Of a stretch of DNA of 64,000 nt, positions 54,642 to 64,000 are shown piece by piece; the stretch's first letter is position 1, and every line of letters begins with the position of its first letter. Location of the stretch: positions 278,501-342,500 of the forward strand of contig JACEVL010000155.1 of assembly GCA_020284085.1 (NCBI GenBank). Direction: 5' to 3'. The DNA is from Aporrectodea caliginosa (taxonomy: Eukaryota > Annelida > Clitellata > Crassiclitellata > Lumbricidae). The notes beneath the pieces are model-generated. The model had not been told where the DNA came from, did no database searches, and saw only the letters and a list, made by a program, of their open reading frames with translations. The position numbers and the translations under genes were made by a program.

Positions 54642-57600
54642 CAATATATATTTGACTATTTATATTTGCATATTTTTAAACCTTACTGTTTGCAAACCTC
54701 ACTATTATCACCATTTAGTTAATTACTGGATCTGTTGGCTGGTCATTTAGTTAGTCAATCAATGCATTGATCAATCAGTTGGTCAATCAACCAATTAGCC
54801 AGTAATTAGTTCATTTAGTGTACAAGTTTTTCATTAGTCCAAAATGATCTAGGTATTCTCTCAGTCCTCTCGTATATCCTACCCCTTTGATGATCAGAAG
54901 TGCATAACATTGTTGATAAATCAGTTGTCTGCATTTTCATTCATTGGCTTATTGAGTTGGTTAATTAGCAATTCATTTGATTTTGTTAATGAGCAGTTAA
55001 TTTAGTCAGTCAAGGAGTTGATTTTTTCGATGGGTGAGTCAGATGTGTTAGATATGTCATTCTGTCAGCCAGTTGTTGAGCTGCAGTTAGGTCATATTGA
55101 TGGTAAGTTTTTGCATTATTTAAACTACATGCAATGGGTTTTGTTAGTATTACACTGTATTAAAGGCTGTTAGATTGATCCTGTAATATTTTTGCTATTT
55201 TATAACTATCTTGTTGAAGAGTAAAGTGATTTTTTTTTTCGCTTCTATATGGTAGATCAGTGACTTGCTAACAAAGTAAAGTACTTTGCTGTGTGAAGAT
55301 GATTATGTAAGCTGGGTTGACATTATTTGCTATGTCTTTAGAAAGCCATTATTAATTGGGCCCAATGTGTTGAAACAGAGCCATTATTAAACTTAAGCTG
55401 ATGATATAGTGAATTATGATTTGAACCTTTACATTTCTTTAACTGGGTAATAGGGTATGCTACGTATTGATTTGTAGGTGCTACTGGTTCAACTGGGGCA
55501 ACAGGATTTACTGGGCCAACAGGTGATACTGGACAGTCAGGACCTCAAGGACCCTATGGTCCAGCAGGACCTCAGGGACCATTGGGTCCCTCTGGTCCTC
55601 TGGGATCAACTGGATCTGCAGGTTGGTTTCAAGCGTCAATACTTAGATTCATGGAATCATTGTTTAGGAGGTCCTTGGAGTGCTTAGGGATAGAAGGACA
55701 TATTGCGTAACTATAAGTGATTTCCCTCGTTGTAGATCTTGCAGCATACTTTAGATGCAGTTGTGTTCTAGCAGGAGAAGAGTCCTGACTTTCAAGATGT
55801 CAATTCTTGGTTGATGGATAGTTTGCTCGTTTTCTTCATGCAGCGATAAAAACCATGGTGCTAACTGAACTCGGACCGTGCCACTGCACAAAATTTTGGA
55901 AGGAGCATCTTATCTTATGATAGTCTTACTGCCTTGCATCAGAAGATCAACAGTAGTAAATGTTAGACATGGCTTGCAGAGTAATAAATAATGATGATTG
56001 ATGGATGGCACATTATGACCTGAAGTTTAAAAGGTTGAAACAGTTTTTGTTAATTCTATGTAATATCGGTATTACTTGTGATTGATTAATATATTGAATA
56101 AATTTAAAATATTGCCTGTGGCTGATCCTTCTGTGTTGCTGTAGAAATTGATCTAGAATTATTCCAATATTACTTGTATCGATTAGTTGCTGCAATTTTT
56201 ATTCTTTTGTACTATTCAGGACCAATTGGACCAAATGGAAATCAAGGCCCCAGTGGACCTCCAGGCCCTATTGGTCCAGCTGGACAAGTGGGTGGTACAG
56301 GGCCAAAGGGTAACCAAGGGCCACCAGGATCTAATCCAGGTCCTCCAGGCCCTTCCGGAATACCAGGACCACCAGGACAACCTGGATCTCCTGGACCAAC
56401 AGGAGACCCGGGATTTTCAGGAGTTGGTGGACAACCTGGTCCATCTGGACCAACAGGATCGAATGGACCTTTGGGGCAACCAGGACCATCAGGTTTTCAA
56501 GGTCCTTCAGGGTCCCCAGGGCAAGCTGGACCACCAGGACCATCTGGACCTCAGGGACCTTCTGGAACATCTGGTAAGTTTTCAGATGAGGTCCAACTTT
56601 AATTTGTTTGCGGCACACGTTATGTTTTTTCTTATTGCTGAAATGAAGGTTGTTCCAATAAGAAGGTCCAATGCACCTGAAAAGCCCAATGAACTTGCAT
56701 TGATGTGAGTTAACAAGGAACCTGTAATCACTCAGGCAGCACAGCATAGTTATTGGCAACCAGGATGACTCATAACTGGAACACATAACACTTTAACGAC
56801 AGTGCTGCATTGGTTTCCCAGTCACTTTTAGTGCACTCTCATTCTTAAAATGTTAATATATGCTAGCACAATGCCAACTGCCAACCATCGTGGATCATTC
56901 AACTACAAGGGTTTTGAATCAAATATTTTCCTCCATAGGAAAACAGTGTAGTGTTGCCCACATATATTCCGGTATAGGCCTATTTGAGTATTTTGGCTGA
57001 TAAGCTGCCAGTTGAATGCATAGTTGAGTACCAACTGGATCTCATGTATTCTGAAGTCTAGTAGTCCAGCTAGGATGGAGTTACAGTAGTCAATTTGTGT
57101 TAGTATGAATGAACAAACTATGGTTACAGCAGCATGACCTGTAAGTGATGCATCTGATAGAGGCAGGTTCTGCAAAATGAATTCATGTGGTCAGCCCAGG
57201 GTGAGAATTGTTGAACCCCCCCAGGCCTTCTTAGGGGCCGTTCACATATTATATAACGCAAAAATCTCAATTTTTTGCCTACCCCCACCCCTAATAACGT
57301 TACATAACAGCAGCTGTGACCCCCACCCCTATATTATATAACAGATATGCTTCCTACCCCCCTACCCCCCCAGTCTATAAGTGGCCGAATGGGAAATTCG
57401 CCGCTGGCCGGCGCCCCGGGTTCGCTTCCCGGTCGGGTCGGTTTATCAGAGATTAATTCTCGGATCTTTACTGCGGGTGGCTCGGTCGCAATATAAACGT
57501 GGAGTACGAGGTTGCTTTCTGCCTCCGACACTGATCATCTCCGATATGAAAAAGTGTCGTTAAGCAGTAATACAACAACCCCCCTACCCCCCCTTCAGTC

Positions 57601-60600
57601 TATAAGCACATTCAAAGACATACAGTGGACCTTATTGTATTACACAACTGGAAACTTTCATTATTATTATTATCATACTGTCAAGTTGATATTGTCGAGG
57701 ATTTATAACAATACAATGTTAGTTAATAGCACTTTAATAGTGACTGGATTATGTTAAAAGTTTGTAGGCCTACTGTATTAAATGTAGTTACTAGACTAAT
57801 GCAAATTAATCGTTTAATACTAGAAATGCAAGATGCATTAATAAAGCTAACTAATTATCTTATTTTCAACTTGTAGCTGTCAGAACTGAGTCAATGGTAT
57901 AATAACCAATTAATTCATGGCTAACTCTCAGAGCTATTAAAGACAATTTTGTTACCTTATACTTGTCACAAGTTGCGACCTGTCAGTGTGATACTTTGAA
58001 TATTAAACGAAATTTCTTGATTTCTTGATTGAGAATGCGTCCTAAATGAACAATATGGCCACCCTCGAATAGTTTGAAATAGAGCGCTGCTACCTACCAG
58101 CTAGCCACATCCCATATTATGCAAAGCACTGAGTGAGTAAGTAACTAAAACACAATTAGTAATGAAGAATATTTATTAAAATATTACAGTGAAAGTCCAA
58201 TGGTCAGACAAACAAGCAAAATAGCATAAGCTGAAAAAGTTTGTTATATAACGAAACCTTGAACCTACCCCACCCACCATAAACCTATAACGCTAACAAA
58301 ACAGGAACCCACCCACCTACCCCTTGAGCGTTATATAATATGTGAACGGCCCCTTAGGATCCCATAAGAAAGTCTACATTTCACACCTAAACTGCACATG
58401 AATCAACGTCTAACCCCTCAGTTATTTTTTTGCAATTCCCATACTGGGTCAGCCATTGATAATTCTTGGTTAATTGGCACACTTAGACCATGAACAATGA
58501 GTTCTGTGCTCTTATCCTGACAATAGTGTTTCTTTGTTGATTTTGATTGTGGCTGGGATGTGCCCAGCCATATGTACTGGTGATGACTACTTGGTGTGAT
58601 GTTTTAACTTTGTTATAATTGAAAATTAATTAGCATAGCTATGCATGATATTGGTAAATTATGGTGAGAAATAGTAGATTTAGAGTTTTTATGACTGCAA
58701 ACGTGTTATGAATAAATTAACAAATGACCGAAATAGAACTATTTTACACTTAGATAACATAGATTATGAAAACAAGGTCATTTTTTAAATTTTAATGAAG
58801 AACAAATAAAGGCAGAATGTTCTCAGGCTATTATTGCTGAATTCCTGATTTTGGCTCATCTTTACAGTAAGTTCTTAAAGAGTCTGATGGAATTACTGGA
58901 ACAGAATAATTTGCTGTTGTTAGGTAGCCCAGGAGACACAGGGCCACCTGGACAGCCTGGTCCACAAGGTCCTTTAGGTCCAGCAGGGCAGCTCGGTTCA
59001 CAAGGGTCAGCTGGCCCACAAGGGTCACTTGGTCCCCCTGGGCAACCAGGTTATCCTGGACCATCAGGACCATCTGGCCCACAAGGAAATGTTGGACCTC
59101 CTGGATCAAACAGTGGGCCTCCCGGATCTCCTGGACAACCGGGAAATTCAGGTCCAACAGGACCCTTAGGGCCACCTGGAGACAAAGGTTCCCCAGGCAA
59201 CCAAGGACCCTCGGGACCATCTGGACCACAAGGTCCTTCTGGACCAAGTGGACCTTCAGGTATGTTTATCATTGAGCAATTACATCCAAAATGGTATTAT
59301 ATATGAGATAAAAATTAGCTTATTTATCTTGTCAGGTAAATCAAAATAAGGTAAGGTCTTCTCCCACTTACTAGGACCTTTCACACCGTATATTATACTG
59401 AAAGGTATGACCATGGAATAGTTAAATTTTTGGATGCAAAGATGTCAATAGTATGTTGACATGTGAATGATGTGATCCCATGAATACCCCACATGAAATA
59501 TCTCTAATAGCCAAAACTTGGACAGTGACATAACCTGTCCCATTTCTAAGAGAGAATACTAAACACTGGTACATAGAATTTCTAACTTTTTCACTTTTTC
59601 AACCGGATTTTCATCATGGGTCCCTGATTTAAAGCCTAGACAATGGTATTTTATGGTATTGTTGAATGTTTCCTTGCTTTTGATTCTAAACTTTGAAAGA
59701 AGTCGGTAGGTTATATTATTCTTTAGGCTGACCATTATTTTATGCAGTATTGTAATGCTACTTGTGGCCTTTTGCTATGCCACAAAAAAATTTCCCTACC
59801 TTTAATGATTTGCACTTTGTTGACATTCACATTCGTCTGAAAACAAACTTCGTAGAAATTAGCACTTTTTGTAAATTTTAGACCAATATTTGGCTTACAG
59901 GAGAGCAATTCAATTGGTTTGATTTCAAAACTAGCAGTCCTAGTTTGTGAATAACATGTAGGTCAGTGACTATTAAGACTGAACATTATTTCACATTTCA
60001 CATATTGTAATTATTTAATTTTAGGTCCAAATGGACAGGGTGGTCCGCCTGGACCACCTGGTGATATTGGTCCTTCCGGATCTCCAGGTTCCCCTGGTCC
60101 TTCGGGACAACCAGGTACACCTGGCTCAAGCCCAACTGGCCCTTCAGGTCCTCCTGGGCCACCTGGTTCCTCAGGTCCTGCAGGACCTCAAGGCACTGAT
60201 GGACAACCTGGACCTAGAGGAAATGATGGAGTACAAGGAGCTGTTGGAGGTACAGGGGCTTCAGGTCCTGCTGGTCCTCAAGGGCCTTCAGGACCGTCTG
60301 GACCGCTGGGTCCAGTTGGTCCTCAGGGTGGACCAGGCCCACAGGGAAACTCAGGTCCTTCAGGTACTGAAACTTCATAGGCTCTTCAGTATTCGTTATA
60401 TTAGGCTACTTGACAGGGTGAAAGAAGATGTATCATTTCTCAAGTAGCCATCAAACTTCTGCCCCACCAATACCTTACCATAAATGTTATCATAAAAATC
60501 CACACAGTGGTTGTCGTTAATCGTTCATGCCGATTTCTCCTCAACTAGCCATTTAAGTACAATTCCACTAAAAATTCAGAAAATTTGCTCTTGTTGTTTG

Positions 60601-63540
60601 CTATGATTTGTTCCACAGTTTGGTCTTTCTTGACCTTTTACCCTCCTTGTCATTGACACAGTTCAGCAGATACAATTTTCCTTTAGCATCATGTGTTAAC
60701 ATTTGTTCAAATTTGTATGTGTTTCATTTCGCACTGATCAACTCTGTTCAGAACCAGGGGATATTGAAGTGTACAGATCTAATCTATTTTCATATATTTG
60801 AACATAATATAGTCTAATCTAATCTAGTCTAACATAAGATAGTCTAGCCTAACCTAGTCTGATCTGATCTGACCAGACCTAGCCTAATCTATTCCAATCT
60901 GTATGTTTACAACCCACATTGTCTTCATTTGTTGCTCACTCTAGGTCTGACAAGTATTCCAATTAATCGTTGAACATCTTGACTTTTACTGTACCTTACA
61001 TGAGGACAGTGCATGTGCTGTGAAATGCAGAGCAGTTAATTAAGCAGCTGATGCACTTAGACTTGCTAGATACCAAACGGTCTTAACTGTAAGTCTCCTT
61101 TCTGTAGGACCCACAGGCCCATCGGGCCCATCTGGACAACAAGGACCAAGTGGACCACCAGGATTCTCTGGGCCTTCAGGGCAACCAGGGCCTAGTGGTC
61201 AACCTGGAGACCGAGGACCTTCTGGTGGTGTAGGACCGAGTGGACCAAGTGGGCCTTCTGGACCTCAGGGGCCACAAGGCCCAGCAGGTGCATCTGGGTC
61301 CACAGGAGGTCTGGGTTCACCTGGACCATCAGGACCACAAGGGCCACCTGGTGGTTCAGGTCCTTTGGGACCTGTTGGACCAACAGGCTCATCTGGGCCT
61401 CAAGGAGATAAAGGCCAGATAGGCCAGCCCGGCTCATCTGGAGGAATTGGTGCTTCAGGTCCTGCTGGTTCATCTGGTCCCCCTGGACCACAAGGCGCCT
61501 CGGGATCTTCCGGACCTGCTGGTGGCACTGGTCCACAGGGACAGTCTGGCCCACAAGGGCCTGAAGGTCCTCTCGGGCCTTCTGGTCCAGCTGGGCCTCC
61601 TGGAGGAATAGGACCATCTGGCAACAGAGGACCACCTGGAACAAATCCAGGGCCACCTGGACCTGTAGGTTTCCCGGGAGATAAAGGATTTCAGGGAAGT
61701 CAGGGTCCGTCTGGACCAACAGGACCAACAGGTATGGATTAACCACATGATTGTGCTATGCTTTTGGTTTTGGGTTCATAAGCTAGTTGCAGTTGTCCTA
61801 ATAGTAGGTGTTCATTAGCATCTGCAACACTTGTTCAGATGACGCCAGGCCCCTATTTTGGTGTTGTTTCTGAGAGATGCTTATCTATCTTATTTGTCTG
61901 GAAGTTGTGACTTATTCTTTACTGACCTGTCTTGCATAGCATAAAGATTTACAAATACTTTTGTGTTGCACAGAATATCCTTCATTTAAGACAAACTTGT
62001 CTTAAGTCTTTGTTTCATGAATGCATTTCATTCTCTTTTGCTCCTGCTGTATTTGGAACATTTTGCTATTGGCTTTGTATTTTTTACGAGGCTGTCCTTG
62101 CATATGACAATGCACTTAATTCTTGCACACCCAGTGTCACTTTAGAAATCTCAAGTGACATGAGTTGTGCTAAGAATGATATACATGACATCAGGTATGC
62201 TGGGAATTGTGTACCCGGCATCAGGTATGCCGGGAATGATGTACTTGAACTGAAATTGATGTACAGTAGTGTGGTGCTGAAATAGTTGTCATGGCTGAGT
62301 TGAAGGGCATTATGTGCTACATTATATGATTCCAAAGGATTGTAAATTGTGGTTTATGAAGAATGTATTGAAAATAAAAATTGCCTTATTAAATATTAAT
62401 TAGTATGTGTTTATGAGTATATCACTTACTAACAGCATCTTAAAGGACTTCACAGAATCAATGCCACCCGGTTTTCTGATTGATCTAAACAGATTTCACT
62501 TTAGGTAGGTTGGAAACATATGCAGAGCAGAGTCAAATAGCATCCAGCCATCCGTCCATCAGTTTGCCTGTCTGTAAAACAGTCTAAATCAAAACGGTGA
62601 CTGGATACAGGAGAATAGATGAAGATCAGGGGTGGCTGATCTGCAGAAGCATGACACTTGCATAACTACATAGGTAGCAGAGTGCAGTGATCTGGTTGGT
62701 TTGAGACTGGATCGCATACAATGCATAGCTTCCTGAATCCTGATTTATACGAGGACAATGCCAACAACAAGCGAGGCACATCACAGTAGGAGAATCTTTA
62801 ACGTTTATTGTGCCATAATAGGAAGCCATCTTAGTGTTTTTAGCAAATACTCTGATATATGCAAGTATGTTGTAATGATAGCCCCAGTTAAGGCAGCACA
62901 ATTAAGGATGGACTAGAGCTGGTATAAGCCCTGCAACTATGGAAGTGCAGTAATCAAGGCATGCCATGAATGAGTGAATCTTGATAGCAGGCCATCTGGA
63001 AGTGGAAGCCAAGTCAGCGGAAGTATTGTTAGATTGTTTGAGATGCTGGGTGTTCCATCAATTTTGATTTCAGTTGATATTTTGATGATTTTGCAGGGCC
63101 AAATGGGCAACAGGGGCCTCCAGGGCCTCCGGGATCAACTGGAAATACTGGCTCATCAGGTGCAAAAGGTTCTTCAGGTGTACCTGGACCCTTAGGTCCA
63201 TCTGGACAGCCCGGGCAGTCTGGACCTCCTGGGCCTTCAGGGCCACAGGGACCAACAGGACCAGCTGGTCCTGTAGGTCCAGCTGGAGGTTCTGGCGGAG
63301 CTGGGGCAACGGGTTCAGTTGGACCAACAGGACCTACTGGACCAAGTGGACAACAAGGAGAAAAAGGCTTTCAGGGACCACAAGGAGGTCCTGGTCCAGT
63401 TGGGGGTGCTGGATCTTCTGGGTCTCCTGGACCAACTGGTCTTCCAGGACCATCTGGTCCCCCAGGTGGGCTTGGTCCAAGTGGACCAAAAGGACCTGTA
63501 GGTCCTCCTGGCTCAGCTCCAGGTCAACCTGGATTCCCAG
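54392..63540 (+). CDS. Secreted collagen-like protein, 5' part (gene continues beyond the window)
   Basis: Exons 54392-54557, 55478-55621, 56220-56573, 58924-59259, 60025-60363, 61108-61731 and 63097-63540 all have GT/AG borders. All junctions split a Gly codon after its first base, so the frame is continuous for 802 residues. Residues 1-55 are a leader: a long n-region, a hydrophobic core [14 protein letters not shown] (28-41), then SDGQQ, a likely signal-cleavage region. The other 747 residues are Gly-X-Y. They are rich in [12 protein letters not shown] and GQP, with only about 22 charged residues. Single-residue breaks of the triplets occur in four long exons in a [15 protein letters not shown] context, and a two-residue break (GSSPT) occurs in a fifth. 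Exons are large (144-624 bp), unlike the 54-bp exons of fibrillar collagens. No C-terminal domain is in the window, so fibrillar, short-chain or silk/byssus-like types cannot be told apart. A 5-codon upstream frame (54371-54388) precedes the ATG. Confidence 0.92.
54605..54650. repeat. AT microsatellite in collagen intron 1
   Basis: Interrupted TA run of about 45 bases. The rest of the intron (to 55477) is low-complexity, including GTCAATCA-type short repeats at 54750-54830, with nothing else recognised. Confidence 0.8.
55622..56219. other. Collagen intron 2, nothing recognised
   Basis: No repeat boundary or coding sequence seen. Confidence 0.3.
56787..56856. mobile_element. TTAA-type palindromic micro-repeat, copy 4 (reverse)
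   Basis: The reverse complement has GTGCACTAAAAGTGACTGGG then AAACCAATGCAGC between arms AACATTTTAA and AACACTTTAA. One outer TTAA is kept, the other has decayed to ATAA. It sits in collagen intron 3. Confidence 0.65.
56893..57195 (-). repeat. CR1/L2-like LINE remnant (minus strand) in collagen intron
   Basis: The minus strand reads [20 protein letters not shown] then [10 protein letters not shown], matching the (L/I)DYCNSLLAGLP-x-LQ block of CR1/L2-type ORF2. Confidence 0.7.
57234..58353. mobile_element. Harbinger-like MITE, 1.12 kb, 26-bp perfect TIR, TTA TSD
   Basis: Both ends read GGGGCCGTTCACATATTATA inward, with 26 perfect bases, and TTA flanks both sides (57231-57233 and 58354-58356). 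Inside are a SINE (57382-57577) and a fragment (58105-58245) related to the MITE at 22145-22400. No transposase gene. Confidence 0.9.
57382..57577 (+). repeat. tRNA-derived SINE (GC-rich family) nested in the MITE
   Basis: TGGCCGAATGGG (A-box-like) and GGGTTCGCTTCCCGG (B-box-like) form the head; the tail is short. The flanks ACCCCCCTACCCCCC...AGTCTATAAG (57356-57381 and 57578-57606) are a long target duplication, with a two-base difference between the copies. Confidence 0.8.
58446..58920. other. Collagen intron 3, right part; nothing recognised
   Basis: AT-rich; no element boundary seen. Confidence 0.3.
59260..60024. other. Collagen intron 4, nothing recognised
   Basis: No repeat ends or coding segment identified. 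Confidence 0.3.
60364..61107. repeat. Collagen intron 5 with degenerate AGTCTAATCT repeats
   Basis: A ~10-bp motif (AGTCTAATCT and variants) is repeated about nine times at 60809-60902. The rest is unassigned. Confidence 0.6.
61732..62610. other. Collagen intron 6, left part, with a 30-bp tandem pair
   Basis: CATCAGGTATGCTGGGAATT and its neighbour CATCAGGTATGCCGGGAATG form two ~30-bp copies at 62189-62248. No other structure recognised. Confidence 0.6.
62620..62995 (-). repeat. CR1/L2-like LINE remnant (minus strand)
   Basis: The minus strand contains [20 protein letters not shown], the LDYCNSLLAGL block. Decayed and truncated. Confidence 0.6.
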
Positions 63541-63845
63541 GTATGTTTGATCAAGTTTCAGTTAAAATATGTTACAGGTACATTTGTTTTATAAAAGAAT
63601 TGATTTTTCTATTACATGTGTGTGCTTCTATTACACCCAGTGGGAAAAGTGCAATACCATTGTAAATTAATATTCAATTAGAAATTTAATGCTAACTGTA
63701 AAACTTGTCAAGTGACCAATACAATAGATAATCCTTGGCCAGCAGGTATATCAGATTAGATTATGTTACAAATCGGATCAAGTGCAATCTTAAAGCCATG
63801 GCTGAACATACTGATTCATTTATCAAAGTTTGAAAATATTCTTAT
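63541..63845. other. Collagen intron after the last visible exon
   Basis: No element or exon seen up to the dispersed repeat at 63846. Confidence 0.3.
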
Positions 63846-63923
63846 GCACTAGATGTTTTCCCGTCCTAAGACGGCTAAAAACAATTTGAAAATATCAAGA
63901 GATGCGTCTTCTTGTGCTATGAA
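63846..63923 (+). repeat. Dispersed repeat, second copy
   Basis: CTAGATGTTTTCCCGTCCTA, then ACGGCTAAAAACAATTTGAA and GCGTCTTC match 43698-43785. Homology stops where the hAT element begins. Confidence 0.65.
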
Positions 63924-64000
63924 CAGTGCCGTTTTAAGGCCTAGGCACGCGAGGCACATGCCTAGGGCCCCGCCCAACATGGGGCCCCGCGGCGGCCCCA
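63924..64000. mobile_element. Left end of a hAT-type element, cut by the window end
   Basis: CAGTGCCGTTTTAAGGCCTA then GGCACGCGAGGCAC matches, in reverse orientation, the right end of 23600-26165. The remainder lies outside the window. Confidence 0.8.

Larger units (their letters stand above)
57195..58445. repeat. Dispersed repeat copy interrupted by a Harbinger-like element
   Basis: 57195-57233 and 58354-58445 together form one copy of the repeat found uninterrupted at 20985-21120 (GGTGAGAATT start, CTAACCCC near the right end). Confidence 0.7.

Noticed and set aside
61192..61746. Minus-strand and off-frame open frames across collagen exons (also 56187-56786, 58831-59272, 60031-60447, 63070-63501)
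   Set aside because: They arise because Gly-X-Y codons rarely give stops in other frames. The in-frame reading has GT/AG exon borders and regular glycine spacing; these do not.
1..64000. CRISPR arrays, bacterial operons or prophage
   Set aside because: No regularly spaced repeats with unique spacers; genes are spliced and transposons are animal-type.

Overview
This window is nuclear DNA from an animal. It holds two spliced genes whose exon ends I could place at GT/AG sites, one intronless bZIP gene, and a dense cover of transposons and SINEs. The collagen gene, CREBZF, purine gene and repeat types (hAT, P, piggyBac, Harbinger-like, CR1/L2-like LINEs, tRNA-derived SINEs) suggest an invertebrate, probably marine. 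I cannot name the phylum from sequence alone.

Layout. 1-8.4 kb is a transposon graveyard: Ty3/gypsy-like remnants, a broken hAT element, a broken P element (THAP9-like), and a cysteine-rich transposon ORF split by a younger hAT copy that kept its 8-bp target duplication. 8.4-11.9 kb is one DNA transposon carrying a DUF7869-like protein between ~35-bp inverted ends. 12-15.3 kb holds a Harbinger-like MITE inside a SINE, a hAT MITE and LINE tails. CREBZF (minus strand) lies at 15.6-17.3 kb. 17.9-23.1 kb is nested MITEs and older SINE/LINE pieces. ATIC (plus strand) occupies 23.4-37.9 kb in 17 visible coding exons, and its introns hold a nested hAT stack, SINEs, a LINE tail and a deleted piggyBac. 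38-54 kb has no recognised coding gene, only repeats and low-complexity DNA. From 54.4 kb to beyond the window end runs a secreted collagen on the plus strand, with a signal-peptide exon and six long Gly-X-Y exons.

The genes do not form a pathway. ATIC performs the last two steps of purine synthesis, CREBZF is a nuclear transcription regulator of the stress/ATF group, and the collagen is an extracellular structural protein. CREBZF and ATIC are divergent, with about 6 kb of repeat-filled DNA between their visible coding parts.

Most notable are: a collagen with about 3% charged residues and a recurring one-residue break in the triplet pattern; a ~70-bp TTAA-ended palindromic repeat present four times; several transposons whose ends are confirmed by target duplications or by an unoccupied paralogous site in the same window; and a 35-bp near-perfect palindrome flanked by 11-bp direct repeats.
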